From an uncultured Desulfobulbaceae bacterium (GTDB lineage: Bacteria; Desulfobacterota; Desulfobulbia; Desulfobulbales; CALZHT01), in assembly GCA_945787445.1 (NCBI GenBank), contig CALZHT010000004.1, positions 1 through 60,694 on the forward strand: DNA of 60,694 nucleotides, given 5' to 3'. Positions 52,447 to 60,642 of this stretch are shown in pieces (within the stretch, counting starts at the first letter, position 1; each line of letters opens with the position of its first letter). The position numbers were made by a program, and so were the translations under genes. The notes under the pieces are model-generated. The model was not told where the DNA came from. It saw only the letters and a program-made list of their open reading frames with translations, and ran no database searches.

Positions 52447-53553
52447 TTATTGAATTTCCTTATAAAACTCTCTTTCCGAACTATCCTCTGATAGATGTAC
52501 CTCAAAATTGATCCTGCCTATCTCCAGGCCGTTTTCAGTTTCGATCAGGGCGCGCCAGGAACCGGGAACATAGTTCCGTTTATAGGCGTATCCCCGATAT
52601 CCTTCTTCCCGGCCGCCCACTATGGGGAGCAGGATCCTGTCTGTGTTTTTCCAGGTGTCTTTATTATTTCTGAACTGAAAATTGATAAACACATTATCCT
52701 TAAAACCGCCTGGTGAAAATATCTTGGTAAACAGAAAAATCCGATCGCCGGTCTTTGCGTCAAATATCTGGTCTCCCTTGTGCCAGAATTTCCATTTCGG
52801 TGTTTGCTGGTAAAGATAATAGTCACCACCGCTCTTTTCAATGTTGTGGTATATGCCAATATGCTTGAGGCTTAAGGGCACAGGAGGAATTACCTTCAGG
52901 AAATAGAGAAGGATGAAAAGGACCAGCATACTGATACTCGGGGCAAGAAGATGGTTATTGATCCTTTTCTTCGCAATATTTTTTTTACGCAGCACATAAT
53001 ATACCGCAGCGACAACTAAACTGGAGCAGGTAAGACTTGCAAAAAATATAAATATGCCGGTTTCGCCCGCAATAGTGGGAACGATATAGAGGAAATAGCT
53101 GATAAGGCTGAGTTTGAGGATGGCAACCTTTAAGGCCGGACCCTGTTTTTTGAATAGTGCGGTTTCATTAAGGAGCAACAAGACACTCATGATGAGCAGG
53201 AGAAGGAAGGAATTGGCAAAAGAACTGCTTTTAAAGTAAAAGATTACAAAAGCGTTCAGCAGGGCGCCGAGCAGAAAGTGCAGGACCTCATTCTTGTATT
53301 CGTGAAACAGCCTGACAAATTTTTTTGCATCAGGTGGTGGCTCCATATCAAGGAGGATCACCAGGAGAATGGCAAGAATAAAAGCAAGGTACGTACCGTG
53401 ACTGATAATAGTGAGGATATTATCGATTCTGCCGAGGGTAAGAATGTCAAAGAGAAAACCTGAAACGAAAAACAGGGCAGGGAGATACGGATTGAGTATG
53501 GTATAGTGGCTGGTAATCTTCTCTTTGAGAATATCGGGAGCAATAGTTTTCAT
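52447..53553 (-). CDS. DUF2914 membrane protein
   Basis: A 368-residue protein with about eight membrane helices in residues 20-230, followed by a C-terminal periplasmic DUF2914-type domain (IYHNIEKSGGDYYLYQQ, HKGDQIFDAKTGDRIFLF, GYRGYAYKRNYVPGSWRALI). The family function is unknown. A single gene on the minus strand, diverging from the CGGC gene. Confidence 0.82.
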   Translation of the reverse strand: MKTIAPDILKEKITSHYTILNPYLPALFFVSGFLFDILTLGRIDNILTIISHGTYLAFILAILLVILLDMEPPPDAKKFVRLFHEYKNEVLHFLLGALLNAFVIFYFKSSSFANSFLLLLIMSVLLLLNETALFKKQGPALKVAILKLSLISYFLYIVPTIAGETGIFIFFASLTCSSLVVAAVYYVLRKKNIAKKRINNHLLAPSISMLVLFILLYFLKVIPPVPLSLKHIGIYHNIEKSGGDYYLYQQTPKWKFWHKGDQIFDAKTGDRIFLFTKIFSPGGFKDNVFINFQFRNNKDTWKNTDRILLPIVGGREEGYRGYAYKRNYVPGSWRALIETENGLEIGRINFEVHLSEDSSEREFYKEIQ

Positions 53554-53743
53554 AGTGTAAAAGTACTAAATTCAGTTTTTTTTTCTCCAGGCAATTTATC
53601 AAAAATAACAGTGCCCAGAATGTTGTCCAGAGAGATAGAAATAGTGTTCTGTTGGAAACGCTGGGATCTTGGATACTTTTTCGGAACTTTGCAAGACCAC
53701 TATAAAATATTATGTAAATTTTGTGGCAATAAATGAGGATTCT

Positions 53744-54208
53744 ATGGCACGTATCGGCATAATTACTTGTTCCAACTGCACCCAGGAGGCGAATTGTGCT
53801 TCTGTAGTGTGCCTGGGGGATATGCGGAAGCGCAGGGGTTTTTTTGAGGAATATAAAGAGGAGGAGCTTTATCTGATCGGCATCATTAATTGCGCCGGAT
53901 GCCCCACCCTGGCAGCCCCGGAAAAGATATTGCGGCGAGTTAAAGCCATTGCAGAGTATAGGCTGGACGCCCTCCATTTTTCCTATTGCATGACAGCACT
54001 ATGTCCGTTTATCAAAAAATATCAGAAAGTCATTCAGCAGGCGTACCCTGAACTGAAGATTGTCCATGGCACACATGCACCCAAGGATGACGAAGAGTTC
54101 CGCAAAGGGGTAAAAGAATTATTATGCCCAAGAATTTCCTCTATCCAGGATATGAATGATATCATCAAAGGCACTTTGAAGATTCCGGGTGATTTAAAAG
54201 ACACGTGA
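53744..54208 (+). CDS. CGGC-domain protein
   Basis: About 154 residues from ATG 53744 with GAGG seven bases upstream; an earlier in-frame start at 53669 has none. Cysteines C9, C12, C18 and C23 form CSNCTQEANCASVVC, and C50-A-G-C53 replaces the namesake CGGC. Further cysteines are in FSYCMTALCPF. The family (PF08821) is found in anaerobes and may bind metal or an Fe-S cluster. It lies about 90 bases before the AhpD-like gene. Confidence 0.85.
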   Translation: MARIGIITCSNCTQEANCASVVCLGDMRKRRGFFEEYKEEELYLIGIINCAGCPTLAAPEKILRRVKAIAEYRLDALHFSYCMTALCPFIKKYQKVIQQAYPELKIVHGTHAPKDDEEFRKGVKELLCPRISSIQDMNDIIKGTLKIPGDLKDT

Positions 54209-54301
54209 GTTGGAATCGGTGTCAATGCCCAATGATTTGAGTGATAAATATTTTGATATTATTAACTATTTCGCTATCAAACCCAGGAAATGGAGGATGT
54301 C

Positions 54302-54829
54302 ATGGCGTTGTTGAAGATGGTTCCACCGGACCAGGCTGAGGGGAAGCTTGCAGAACTGTATGGAGATGCTGAAAAGTTTTTTGGCATGGTACCCAATAAT
54401 GTTAGGCTGTTCGGTGTAAGTTCTGATCTGCTTGAAAATCAGGTGCAGTTCGCCACCTATTTCATGAAACATCCGAGGTTGAGCGCCCCGCTCCTTGCCA
54501 TGATCCGGATGCTTGCCGCCCATGCAAGCGATTCTCATTACTGTGCTAAAATGAATACCGCTATGCTCATCCAGAAGGGGATAACGCTGGATCAGGTTGA
54601 AGAAATGAAAAGCGATCCTGGCAAGGCCCCGTTAGATGGAAATGAGAAAGCTATGCTTATCTTTATCCTCAAAGCAATTCGCGATCCTCATGCTATCAGT
54701 GCAGCCGAGATTGATGATCTCCGGGTTCATGGATGGAGTGACAAGGATATTATTGACGGACTGGCTCATGGCGCGAGAGCGGTTGCCACCAATTTGCTTT
54801 TTGATGCGTTCAAGCTTGAAAGTGATTAG
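54302..54829 (+). CDS. Carboxymuconolactone decarboxylase / AhpD-like protein
   Basis: About 175 residues from ATG 54302, which has GGAGG seven bases upstream. The all-helical CMD fold is indicated by [26 protein letters not shown]. The AhpD redox motif is normally CxxC with a following His; here only one Cys is present, so classical alkylhydroperoxidase chemistry is doubtful. The CGGC gene is on the same strand upstream, so the two may be co-transcribed. A heptamer repeat starts 3 bases after the stop. Confidence 0.8.
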   Translation: MALLKMVPPDQAEGKLAELYGDAEKFFGMVPNNVRLFGVSSDLLENQVQFATYFMKHPRLSAPLLAMIRMLAAHASDSHYCAKMNTAMLIQKGITLDQVEEMKSDPGKAPLDGNEKAMLIFILKAIRDPHAISAAEIDDLRVHGWSDKDIIDGLAHGARAVATNLLFDAFKLESD

Positions 54830-54831
54830 GT

Positions 54832-54915
54832 GCAGAAGGCAGAAGGCAGAAGGCAGAAGGCAGAAGGCAGAGGGCAGAAGGCAGAGGGCAGAAGGCAGAG
54901 GGCAGAGGGCAGAGA
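54832..54915. repeat. Heptanucleotide tandem repeat (GCAGAAG/GCAGAGG), 12 units
   Basis: Twelve 7-base units alternate between GCAGAAG and GCAGAGG; the last ends GCAGAGA. It lies 2 bases after the AhpD-like stop. Confidence 0.92.
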
Positions 54916-54998
54916 GTTTTGCTTTTGTGGATTTGATCCCTCATCATTTCGCAGCTACCTAAACGATACAAAGCTTAACCTGTTGATTAATGCTATGT

Positions 54999-55068
54999 CT
55001 GTCATTTCGAACGAACGTGAGAAATCTTTTCCTGGGCAATAAGATTTCTCGCTGTGCTCGAAATGACA
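54999..55068. repeat. TGTCATTTCGA hairpin element
   Basis: TGTCATTTCGA...GAGAAATCTT pairs with AAGATTTCTC...TCGAAATGACA, about 70 bases in all. Elements with this sequence are scattered in many genomes. Confidence 0.75.
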
Positions 55069-55244
55069 AGGGATTCTAAAGCACGAATAAAAAAATAGCT
55101 GAGTTTTAGTGATAATCAGGTTAGAAAATGTTTGAAGCCCCGTCAATATACCCGACGCCCAGGGATAACATGCAGCGCTTTGGAAAAAAATAAGTACTTT
55201 CTTACATTTGTTCCTAAGGTTTTTCACCTACCACTTTAAAATCA

Positions 55245-56240
55245 TTATAAATTTTCATAATGTCCTGCCGGTTGAAGTTCCCTTGATTGGATGTTTTTTT
55301 CAAGAACCAGATATTTTCGTATTGCAAAGCAAAGCTCGCATTTTGAGCTGTACGAATTATTTTTTGGCATAAAGGCAAAGAGTTCTTCCGCCTTTGCGAG
55401 AAATCCGCCGATCCCTTCTGAATAGAGAGTTGTGATAAAGGGGTAGTGCTCCGGGTCAAGTGGCTTCCCAACGTCATTTTTTCTAATGGCCAATCCGGCG
55501 CATAGGCCAGGAATATAATTGCCGTAAAGGTCAAAATGGAAATGGTTCGTTCCTGTCAATTCCAGGCATCCAGCGCTGTTTCTTGAAACCAGCTCGGAGA
55601 GGGTGTGTTGCTCTGAAACTTCTCTGAAAGTTTCAAGGGCCCGGCCTCCCGGCGAAATCCAGTATCTCGTGGGAAGCCGGGCAACATAGCTATCACCGAA
55701 AACTTGGCTGTACTCATCCAGGGAATGTGGTTTTTGCTCATCAAAAGTGGAAATGTCGGCAATAAAGTCGGCAATCCATGGGATAATCTGTATTCCTGTT
55801 GCGAGACAGGCATTGAGCACGCCCTTAACTTTGGAGAACGGGATATATTCGTTATGGAATGGGCTGATGGACACAAGCAGGGCTCCCATGCCGCGGTCTT
55901 TCAGTCTTTTCAAGAGATCACAGGCACTGCCATGGCTTGAATACCAGGATGAGTTGGTTTCCACGTATTCCACGTTGATCCCCATTTCTTTGGCTGTTTC
56001 AAGGATTTTACAGATCTTCTCGGGTTTGAGAAGCGGTTCGCCTCCACCGATATGGATGGAATTGCATCCGAGTCGGCGCATGGTTTTGAAGCTCTCCCGG
56101 GCTGTGGCTTGTGAGATAAAATCCTTTTTCCACTTCGGGCTGCACCTGTACAGGCAATGCCGGCATGAGGAGGTGCAGTAATAGTTGGTGATCAGACCTC
56201 CTGATGTGAGCCGGGATATTGTTAAAGTTTTAGAAGTCAT
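55245..56240 (-). CDS. Radical SAM protein of unknown specificity
   Basis: A 331-residue protein with the cluster motif C22-x3-C26-x2-C29 (CTSSCRHC), IHIGGGEPLL as GGE motif and VEYVETNSSW. The C-terminal part has cysteines in GLCAGL and SSKCELCFAIR, perhaps an auxiliary cluster. There is no SPASM signature and no substrate clue. It is convergent to the CGGC/AhpD pair and is preceded by a methyltransferase and the 136-bp element. Confidence 0.82.
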   Translation of the reverse strand: MTSKTLTISRLTSGGLITNYYCTSSCRHCLYRCSPKWKKDFISQATARESFKTMRRLGCNSIHIGGGEPLLKPEKICKILETAKEMGINVEYVETNSSWYSSHGSACDLLKRLKDRGMGALLVSISPFHNEYIPFSKVKGVLNACLATGIQIIPWIADFIADISTFDEQKPHSLDEYSQVFGDSYVARLPTRYWISPGGRALETFREVSEQHTLSELVSRNSAGCLELTGTNHFHFDLYGNYIPGLCAGLAIRKNDVGKPLDPEHYPFITTLYSEGIGGFLAKAEELFAFMPKNNSYSSKCELCFAIRKYLVLEKNIQSRELQPAGHYENL

Positions 56241-56268
56241 TAGGTATTGATTTGCGATGTATCACTTT

Positions 56269-56404
56269 TGACAGACTCGCAAAAACTATAAATTCACCAC
56301 AGAGGACACAGAGTGCACAGAGGTAACTGACTGAAATAATAAGTTTTTACTCTGTGCACTCTGTGTCCTCTGTGGTATAAAAAGACTTTTTAAGATTTCA
56401 TCAC
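56269..56404 (-). repeat. 136-bp dispersed element, copy 2 (inverted relative to copy 1)
   Basis: Perfect 26-bp arms at 56297-56322 and 56350-56375, with the same flanks as copy 1 in reverse. Its left part supplies the end of the methyltransferase gene at 56286-56966. Confidence 0.88.
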
Positions 56405-56966
56405 TTTTCGCAATTGTATAGATATACACCGGATCATTAATTAAGGATCCTGAAGGCCTTAAAACAGATTGCAGTTCCAGGTCAGGAATAGGGAAATTGC
56501 AGGAGATTACCGTAGCGCCGTTTTTAAGTTCTTTTTGTAATTTGACAGACATGTCTTTCATCACATCGGGAAAGAGGTAGCAGAAGACCACGTCTGCTGT
56601 CGACAGGTCCGCCTGCCAGAAGTTTTGCCATTTGACCTTAATCCTATGACATCCCAGGCATTGAAGCTTTGCCTTAATGTATGCAAGGAGATTCAGTTCG
56701 TATCCTACGCCCCTAATTCTATAAAGCCTACTGGCCATTCTCAATACACGTCCGTCCCCACAGCCCAGATCAACAAGAATCTGCCCCTCCTGCATGGGGA
56801 CTGCCTCTAAAATTTCCGAAATCCTCGACCTTGGGGTGGAAACATAGAGGGCGCCGCGGGTGGCTGGAAGGGCCAATGATGTGCACAGAGCATAGGCCAC
56901 CTTTAATCCGACTAGAGTTCCGGACAAGAGCATGAAAATGACGAGCCATTGGGGCATAGCATACAC
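56286..56966 (-). CDS. Membrane-anchored SAM methyltransferase with repeat-derived C-terminus
   Basis: A 226-residue protein. One N-terminal membrane helix (about 6-28) is followed by a methyltransferase domain with motif I ILVDLGCGDGRVLRMAS, GVGYELNLLAYI and DVVFCYLFPDVM. The natural end seems to be near YIYTIAK. The last 39 or so residues (FIPQRTQSAQS ... SVTSVHSVSSVV) are translated from the 136-bp element, which replaced the original stop codon. The protein probably tolerates this tail. The substrate is unknown. Confidence 0.78.
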   Translation of the reverse strand: MYAMPQWLVIFMLLSGTLVGLKVAYALCTSLALPATRGALYVSTPRSRISEILEAVPMQEGQILVDLGCGDGRVLRMASRLYRIRGVGYELNLLAYIKAKLQCLGCHRIKVKWQNFWQADLSTADVVFCYLFPDVMKDMSVKLQKELKNGATVISCNFPIPDLELQSVLRPSGSLINDPVYIYTIAKSDEILKSLFIPQRTQSAQSKNLLFQSVTSVHSVSSVVNL

Positions 56967-56976
56967 CTTTTATTAG

Positions 56977-57190
56977 TCTCAATTAAGGATAATATTCCTC
57001 CCTTTCAGGCAGGCAGCTTTAGCTTGTATTTGTTATTTTCGTGCTCGTGCGCGCAATCCTAATTGTAATCGATTTTCCTTTAATTCATAACCAAATACGT
57101 AATGCTTTCTTTTCGATTACGAGCACGCGCACGATACAAACAGGTCTATTTAAGCCGTATCTGGCTTACAGCCCTTTTCATTCAACATCC
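56977..57190. repeat. Dispersed repeat with CGTGCT hexamers, copy 2
   Basis: Same blocks and order as copy 1 at 20274-20498, but with fewer CGTGCT units and a shortened inverted half (ATTACGAGCACGCGCACG). It lies between nupC and the methyltransferase gene. Confidence 0.8.
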
Positions 57191-57238
57191 ATTTCTGCCA
57201 ATGCACTCCCTATTCTCCATAGTTCGCTATAGGCTTTA

Positions 57239-58477
57239 TCAGATGAGAATTCCAACCACCGCGCCCGTCATACAAGTAGCAATAGTGCCGGCCAGAATGG
57301 AGCGTAATCCGAGGGAGACGATTTCTTCCCGTCTATCCGGCGCCATAGCGCCAAGGCCGCCGATCATGATCCCCAGGCTGCCGGGATTGGCAAAGCCGCA
57401 CATTGCATACATGAGAATGATTTTGCTCCGTGGGCTCAACGCGCCTTCTGTCATTTTACTCAAATCCAGAAAGGCGATAAATTCATTTAACACGGTTTTG
57501 GTGCCCATGAGCGCTCCTGCGGTAAGCGATTCGCTCCACGGGATGCCCAACAGCCAGACGACCGGCGCCATAATATAACCCAATATCCTCTGCAGGGTAA
57601 TCTTGCTGCCGCCAAGTTCAGGGATAATGCCCAGCAGAATATTGACCAGGTGGACCAGGGCCACGAGCACGATGATCATGGCAATGATGTTTATCAGAAG
57701 CTGGACGCCCTGGATGGTTCCCTTGGTGATGGCGTCCATGGGTGAATGCGCCTCTTCAGGAGCGACAAGTTCTCCGGTGGTAAGGGGTTGTGATTCCGGA
57801 ATCATTATCTTGGAGACAGTAATTGCGGCGGGTGCGCTGATAATCGACGCAGTGAGGATATGTCCCAGAACATTGGGGATGATCTCGCCGAGGACGCTGG
57901 CATAAAGTACCATAACCGTGCCGGCTATGGTTGCCATGCCGCAGGTCATGACGCTGAAAATTTCGCTGCGGGTCATATTTTTGAGATAGGGCCGGATAAG
58001 GAGCGGCGCTTCCACCATGCCTACAAAGATGTTTGCCGATACACCAAGGCCTTCGGCGCCGCCGATCCGCATGGTTTTCTGCAGCATTTTTGAGAATGTT
58101 TTGACGATCAGCGGCAGGATTTTCCAATAGAAGAATAGGGAGGAAAGGGCGCTCATCAGCAGGACCAGGGGGAGGCCCCTGAAGGCCAGGATAAAACTTG
58201 CTCCGGGGAAGGTTTCCTGAAAGGGGAGAGCACCGCCGGCAAGATATCCGAAAACAAGTTGCGTTCCTGCTGAGGTCGATTCTTCCAGGGCCAGGATAAC
58301 GTTATTGAGCCCGATAAATAGTTCTTGAAAATAGGGGAGCTTCAGGAGGAGAATGCCAAGGATTATTTGTATAGTGACGCCGGTTGCGACCATGCGGAAA
58401 GGGAAAATTTTTCTGTTTTCGCTCGCCAGCCAGGCAATAGCGTTAAGCACAAACAATCCAAATATACTCTGCAGCAT
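57239..58477 (-). CDS. nupC: Concentrative nucleoside transporter
   Basis: A 412-residue CNT-family permease that imports nucleosides with Na+ or H+. Typical segments are FVFGYLAGG, SANIFVGMVEAPLLIRPYL, MTCGMATIAGTVMVLYA, SAPAAITVSKIMIPES, GTKTVLNEFIAFLDL and MYAMCGFANPGSLGIMIGG. The length is normal. GAGG is upstream of the ATG. A single gene. Confidence 0.93.
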   Translation of the reverse strand: MLQSIFGLFVLNAIAWLASENRKIFPFRMVATGVTIQIILGILLLKLPYFQELFIGLNNVILALEESTSAGTQLVFGYLAGGALPFQETFPGASFILAFRGLPLVLLMSALSSLFFYWKILPLIVKTFSKMLQKTMRIGGAEGLGVSANIFVGMVEAPLLIRPYLKNMTRSEIFSVMTCGMATIAGTVMVLYASVLGEIIPNVLGHILTASIISAPAAITVSKIMIPESQPLTTGELVAPEEAHSPMDAITKGTIQGVQLLINIIAMIIVLVALVHLVNILLGIIPELGGSKITLQRILGYIMAPVVWLLGIPWSESLTAGALMGTKTVLNEFIAFLDLSKMTEGALSPRSKIILMYAMCGFANPGSLGIMIGGLGAMAPDRREEIVSLGLRSILAGTIATCMTGAVVGILI

Positions 58478-58557
58478 GATTTATGCCTCTGGGAAACAGT
58501 TACAAAAATAAAAACTTCAGCAGAACATTGCTGAATTACTAAAAGGTTCTTTTTTTA

Positions 58558-58634
58558 CCACAGAGAACACAGAGTGCACAGAGTAAGAGTATATTTTTTA
58601 AAAATTATCTCTGTGACCTCTGTGTTCTCTGTGG
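58558..58634. repeat. Diverged third copy of the CCACAGAG hairpin
   Basis: Arms CCACAGAGAACACAGAG... (58558-58583) and ...CTCTGTGTTCTCTGTGG (58609-58634) with a few mismatches. The outer flanks of the 136-bp element are absent. Confidence 0.8.
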
Positions 58635-58744
58635 TGAATTCATAATCTTTTCGAAGCAGAGAATATTTTTTAACAATAACAATGAGATAAGGTGAGAGCC
58701 CTTGGACAGGTAATCATGGAGAAGGTATTCCTGAGTATAGCTGT

Positions 58745-59329
58745 TCAAGCGGCAATATAAATGGAGAGGTAATTCTGAGGCCCGACTTCTACTGTCTTTT
58801 TGAGCATGAATCCATAAGGAGCGACTAACTTTTCAACCTCATCCGGTGTTAACCGGATGTGAATGGGTGGTCCGGGTTTCCGGTCTATTTTTGTAAATTC
58901 CACGATTCCCAGGGTGCCGCCATGCTTCATAACTCTGGCAGTTTCCTTAAGAGTGCCCGCATCTGTTCCATCCAGTTTGAGGTCATGAAGTACCGTGGCC
59001 ATAAGACAGACGTCGATGCTATGATCATCAACAGGAATGTGTTCGCTGACGTTAGCAGCAATAGCTGTGATATTGTTTATACCTTTTGCCTCTATTTCCT
59101 TTTTTATGGCGACAATGCCCTCTTCCCAGAGATCAATACCATAGATCATACTGTCCTTGCCCATGATCTCCGCGGCCGCAATACTGTAACGGCCAACACC
59201 GCAGGCAATGTCAAGGAAGGTCCTTTTCCCCTTAATTTCCAGTTCCTTGAAAACCAGGGCGTTGTCCACCAGCTCAAAACTGCTTTTTCCGGCCGCAATC
59301 GGTGTATCATTTTTTTCTTTAGTTGCCAT
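58745..59329 (-). CDS. Class I SAM-dependent methyltransferase (UbiE-like)
   Basis: A 194-residue protein with motif I FLDIACGVGRYSIAAAE, IYGIDLWEEGI, CLMATVLHDL and ARVMKHGGTLGIVEF. It is the last of three tightly packed genes: CDP-alcohol phosphotransferase, HAD phosphatase, methyltransferase. It starts 1 base after the HAD stop. The grouping suggests a lipid headgroup as possible substrate, but this is inference. Confidence 0.82.
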   Translation of the reverse strand: MATKEKNDTPIAAGKSSFELVDNALVFKELEIKGKRTFLDIACGVGRYSIAAAEIMGKDSMIYGIDLWEEGIVAIKKEIEAKGINNITAIAANVSEHIPVDDHSIDVCLMATVLHDLKLDGTDAGTLKETARVMKHGGTLGIVEFTKIDRKPGPPIHIRLTPDEVEKLVAPYGFMLKKTVEVGPQNYLSIYIAA

Positions 59330-59330
59330 A

Positions 59331-59972
59331 CTATTCTATACACTCCCATGAATGTTCGCGGGCGTGGCGCCGCAGTCCTTTGTCCGGATACACTGCCACC
59401 GGATGTGCCACAGCTTCGAGTAAGGGTATGTCATCCGTAGAATTTCCATAGGCAGTACAATCAGATAATTCGCAGCCGAGTTTTTGACATATTTCTTTGC
59501 TGAACCGCAACTTGTCAGGCCCAAAAGGGTGGATAAGCGGAGGATTCGAGGTGAAAATGGAGTTTCGTGAAGAACAGGTTGTGGCGCAGATGTAATGGAT
59601 TCCCAGGGCCAGTCCAATCGGCCCGGCGATCATGTCCAGAGTACCGGTGAGGAGCACGGTAACATCTCCTTTTTTATGGTGGTCTGCAATGCGTTGAACC
59701 ATTTGCGGATGAAAACGTTTAATGATTTTGCTCTTCACAAAAAGTGCTGCCTGTTCCTTGATCCTGTCACAGTTGAGGCCGGCAAGGTAGGCCTTGTTTT
59801 TTTTGAATACCGTTACCCCGAAAACATGGGACCAGCGGGCCAGGAAAAAAACCGTGGCGGCTATCTGCCGGAGGCCGATAATTCTGTTTTTTAATAGAAA
59901 AAGAAAAAAGAGCTTTTCGGAACTCGGCCCTTTTAACAGGGTTCCATCCAGATCAATCAGCGTCAGGGCCAC
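59331..59972 (-). CDS. HAD-IB family phosphatase (SerB-like)
   Basis: A 213-residue phosphatase. Motif I is D7-L-D9-G-T in LIDLDGTLL; motif II is VLLTGT; motif IV is YGNSTDDIPLLEA. It starts at GTG with GAGG upstream. The HAD-IB group includes phosphoserine and phosphatidylglycerophosphate phosphatases. Being between a CDP-alcohol phosphotransferase and a methyltransferase, it may dephosphorylate a phospholipid intermediate. Confidence 0.85.
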   Translation of the reverse strand: MALTLIDLDGTLLKGPSSEKLFFLFLLKNRIIGLRQIAATVFFLARWSHVFGVTVFKKNKAYLAGLNCDRIKEQAALFVKSKIIKRFHPQMVQRIADHHKKGDVTVLLTGTLDMIAGPIGLALGIHYICATTCSSRNSIFTSNPPLIHPFGPDKLRFSKEICQKLGCELSDCTAYGNSTDDIPLLEAVAHPVAVYPDKGLRRHAREHSWECIE

Positions 59973-59994
59973 TCAGGAATACCTCGATTACTCG

Positions 59995-60642
59995 TTAACT
60001 GTGCTGGACCTGTACTTCCTTTTTCGCAATGTGAATGAACTCGAGAAGCACAGGCAAACCCCGTAAAAGACAAATGATTACGCAACAGTATACCAGGATA
60101 TATTTTATAATAGTTATGGGAGTCAGCCATTCATTGTAAAGGACAGGAAGAAGAGCAGGCCAGGGCTGGATAAAGAAAAGATAGCCGAATGTCGTTCCTT
60201 TTAAGGCGGCATAAAAAATTCGCATAAAGCGGCCGGATACCAGAAATTTTCCGGCCGGGGATTGCATCATCCCGAAAGGAGTAACGCCGAAAGAAGCGGC
60301 ATGGGAACGGATTGAATCAATGAGCAGGCCGCGGATGATAAAGACAAGGGCAACCCAGACCGGAACAATATCGAGATCGGCAAACACAATCCACAGGACA
60401 TTTTCCACAATCCTATCCGCGGCAATATCGTAAATAGCGCCGAAAAGCGATTCTTCCTTTTTTTTTCTGGCCACATAGCCGTCAACGCCGTCCAAGACAA
60501 AGATGATAATCAACAAGGGCAGGTTGAGAAGTTGCAGGTACGCATTGGGCAGGTAGGCCAGCCAAACAAGGATCAATAGCAAAGCCAGACGTGAGGAAGT
60601 TATAAAATTAGCCATTTTCCTGAATCCTTGAGCGTTTGTCAA
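59995..60642 (-). CDS. CDP-alcohol phosphatidyltransferase family protein
   Basis: A 215-residue integral membrane enzyme with about six helices. The full catalytic signature is D54-G55-x2-A58-R59-x8-G68-x3-D72-x3-D76, with D51 in front. It transfers a phospho-alcohol from a CDP donor, as in phosphatidylglycerophosphate or related lipid synthesis. An alternative start is M10. Only 22 bases separate it from the HAD phosphatase. The specific alcohol is unknown. Confidence 0.9.
   Translation of the reverse strand: MTNAQGFRKMANFITSSRLALLLILVWLAYLPNAYLQLLNLPLLIIIFVLDGVDGYVARKKKEESLFGAIYDIAADRIVENVLWIVFADLDIVPVWVALVFIIRGLLIDSIRSHAASFGVTPFGMMQSPAGKFLVSGRFMRIFYAALKGTTFGYLFFIQPWPALLPVLYNEWLTPITIIKYILVYCCVIICLLRGLPVLLEFIHIAKKEVQVQHS

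Noticed and set aside
54636-54962. 108-codon frame running through the heptamer array
   Set aside because: Off-frame relative to the AhpD-like gene and composed largely of the tandem repeat.
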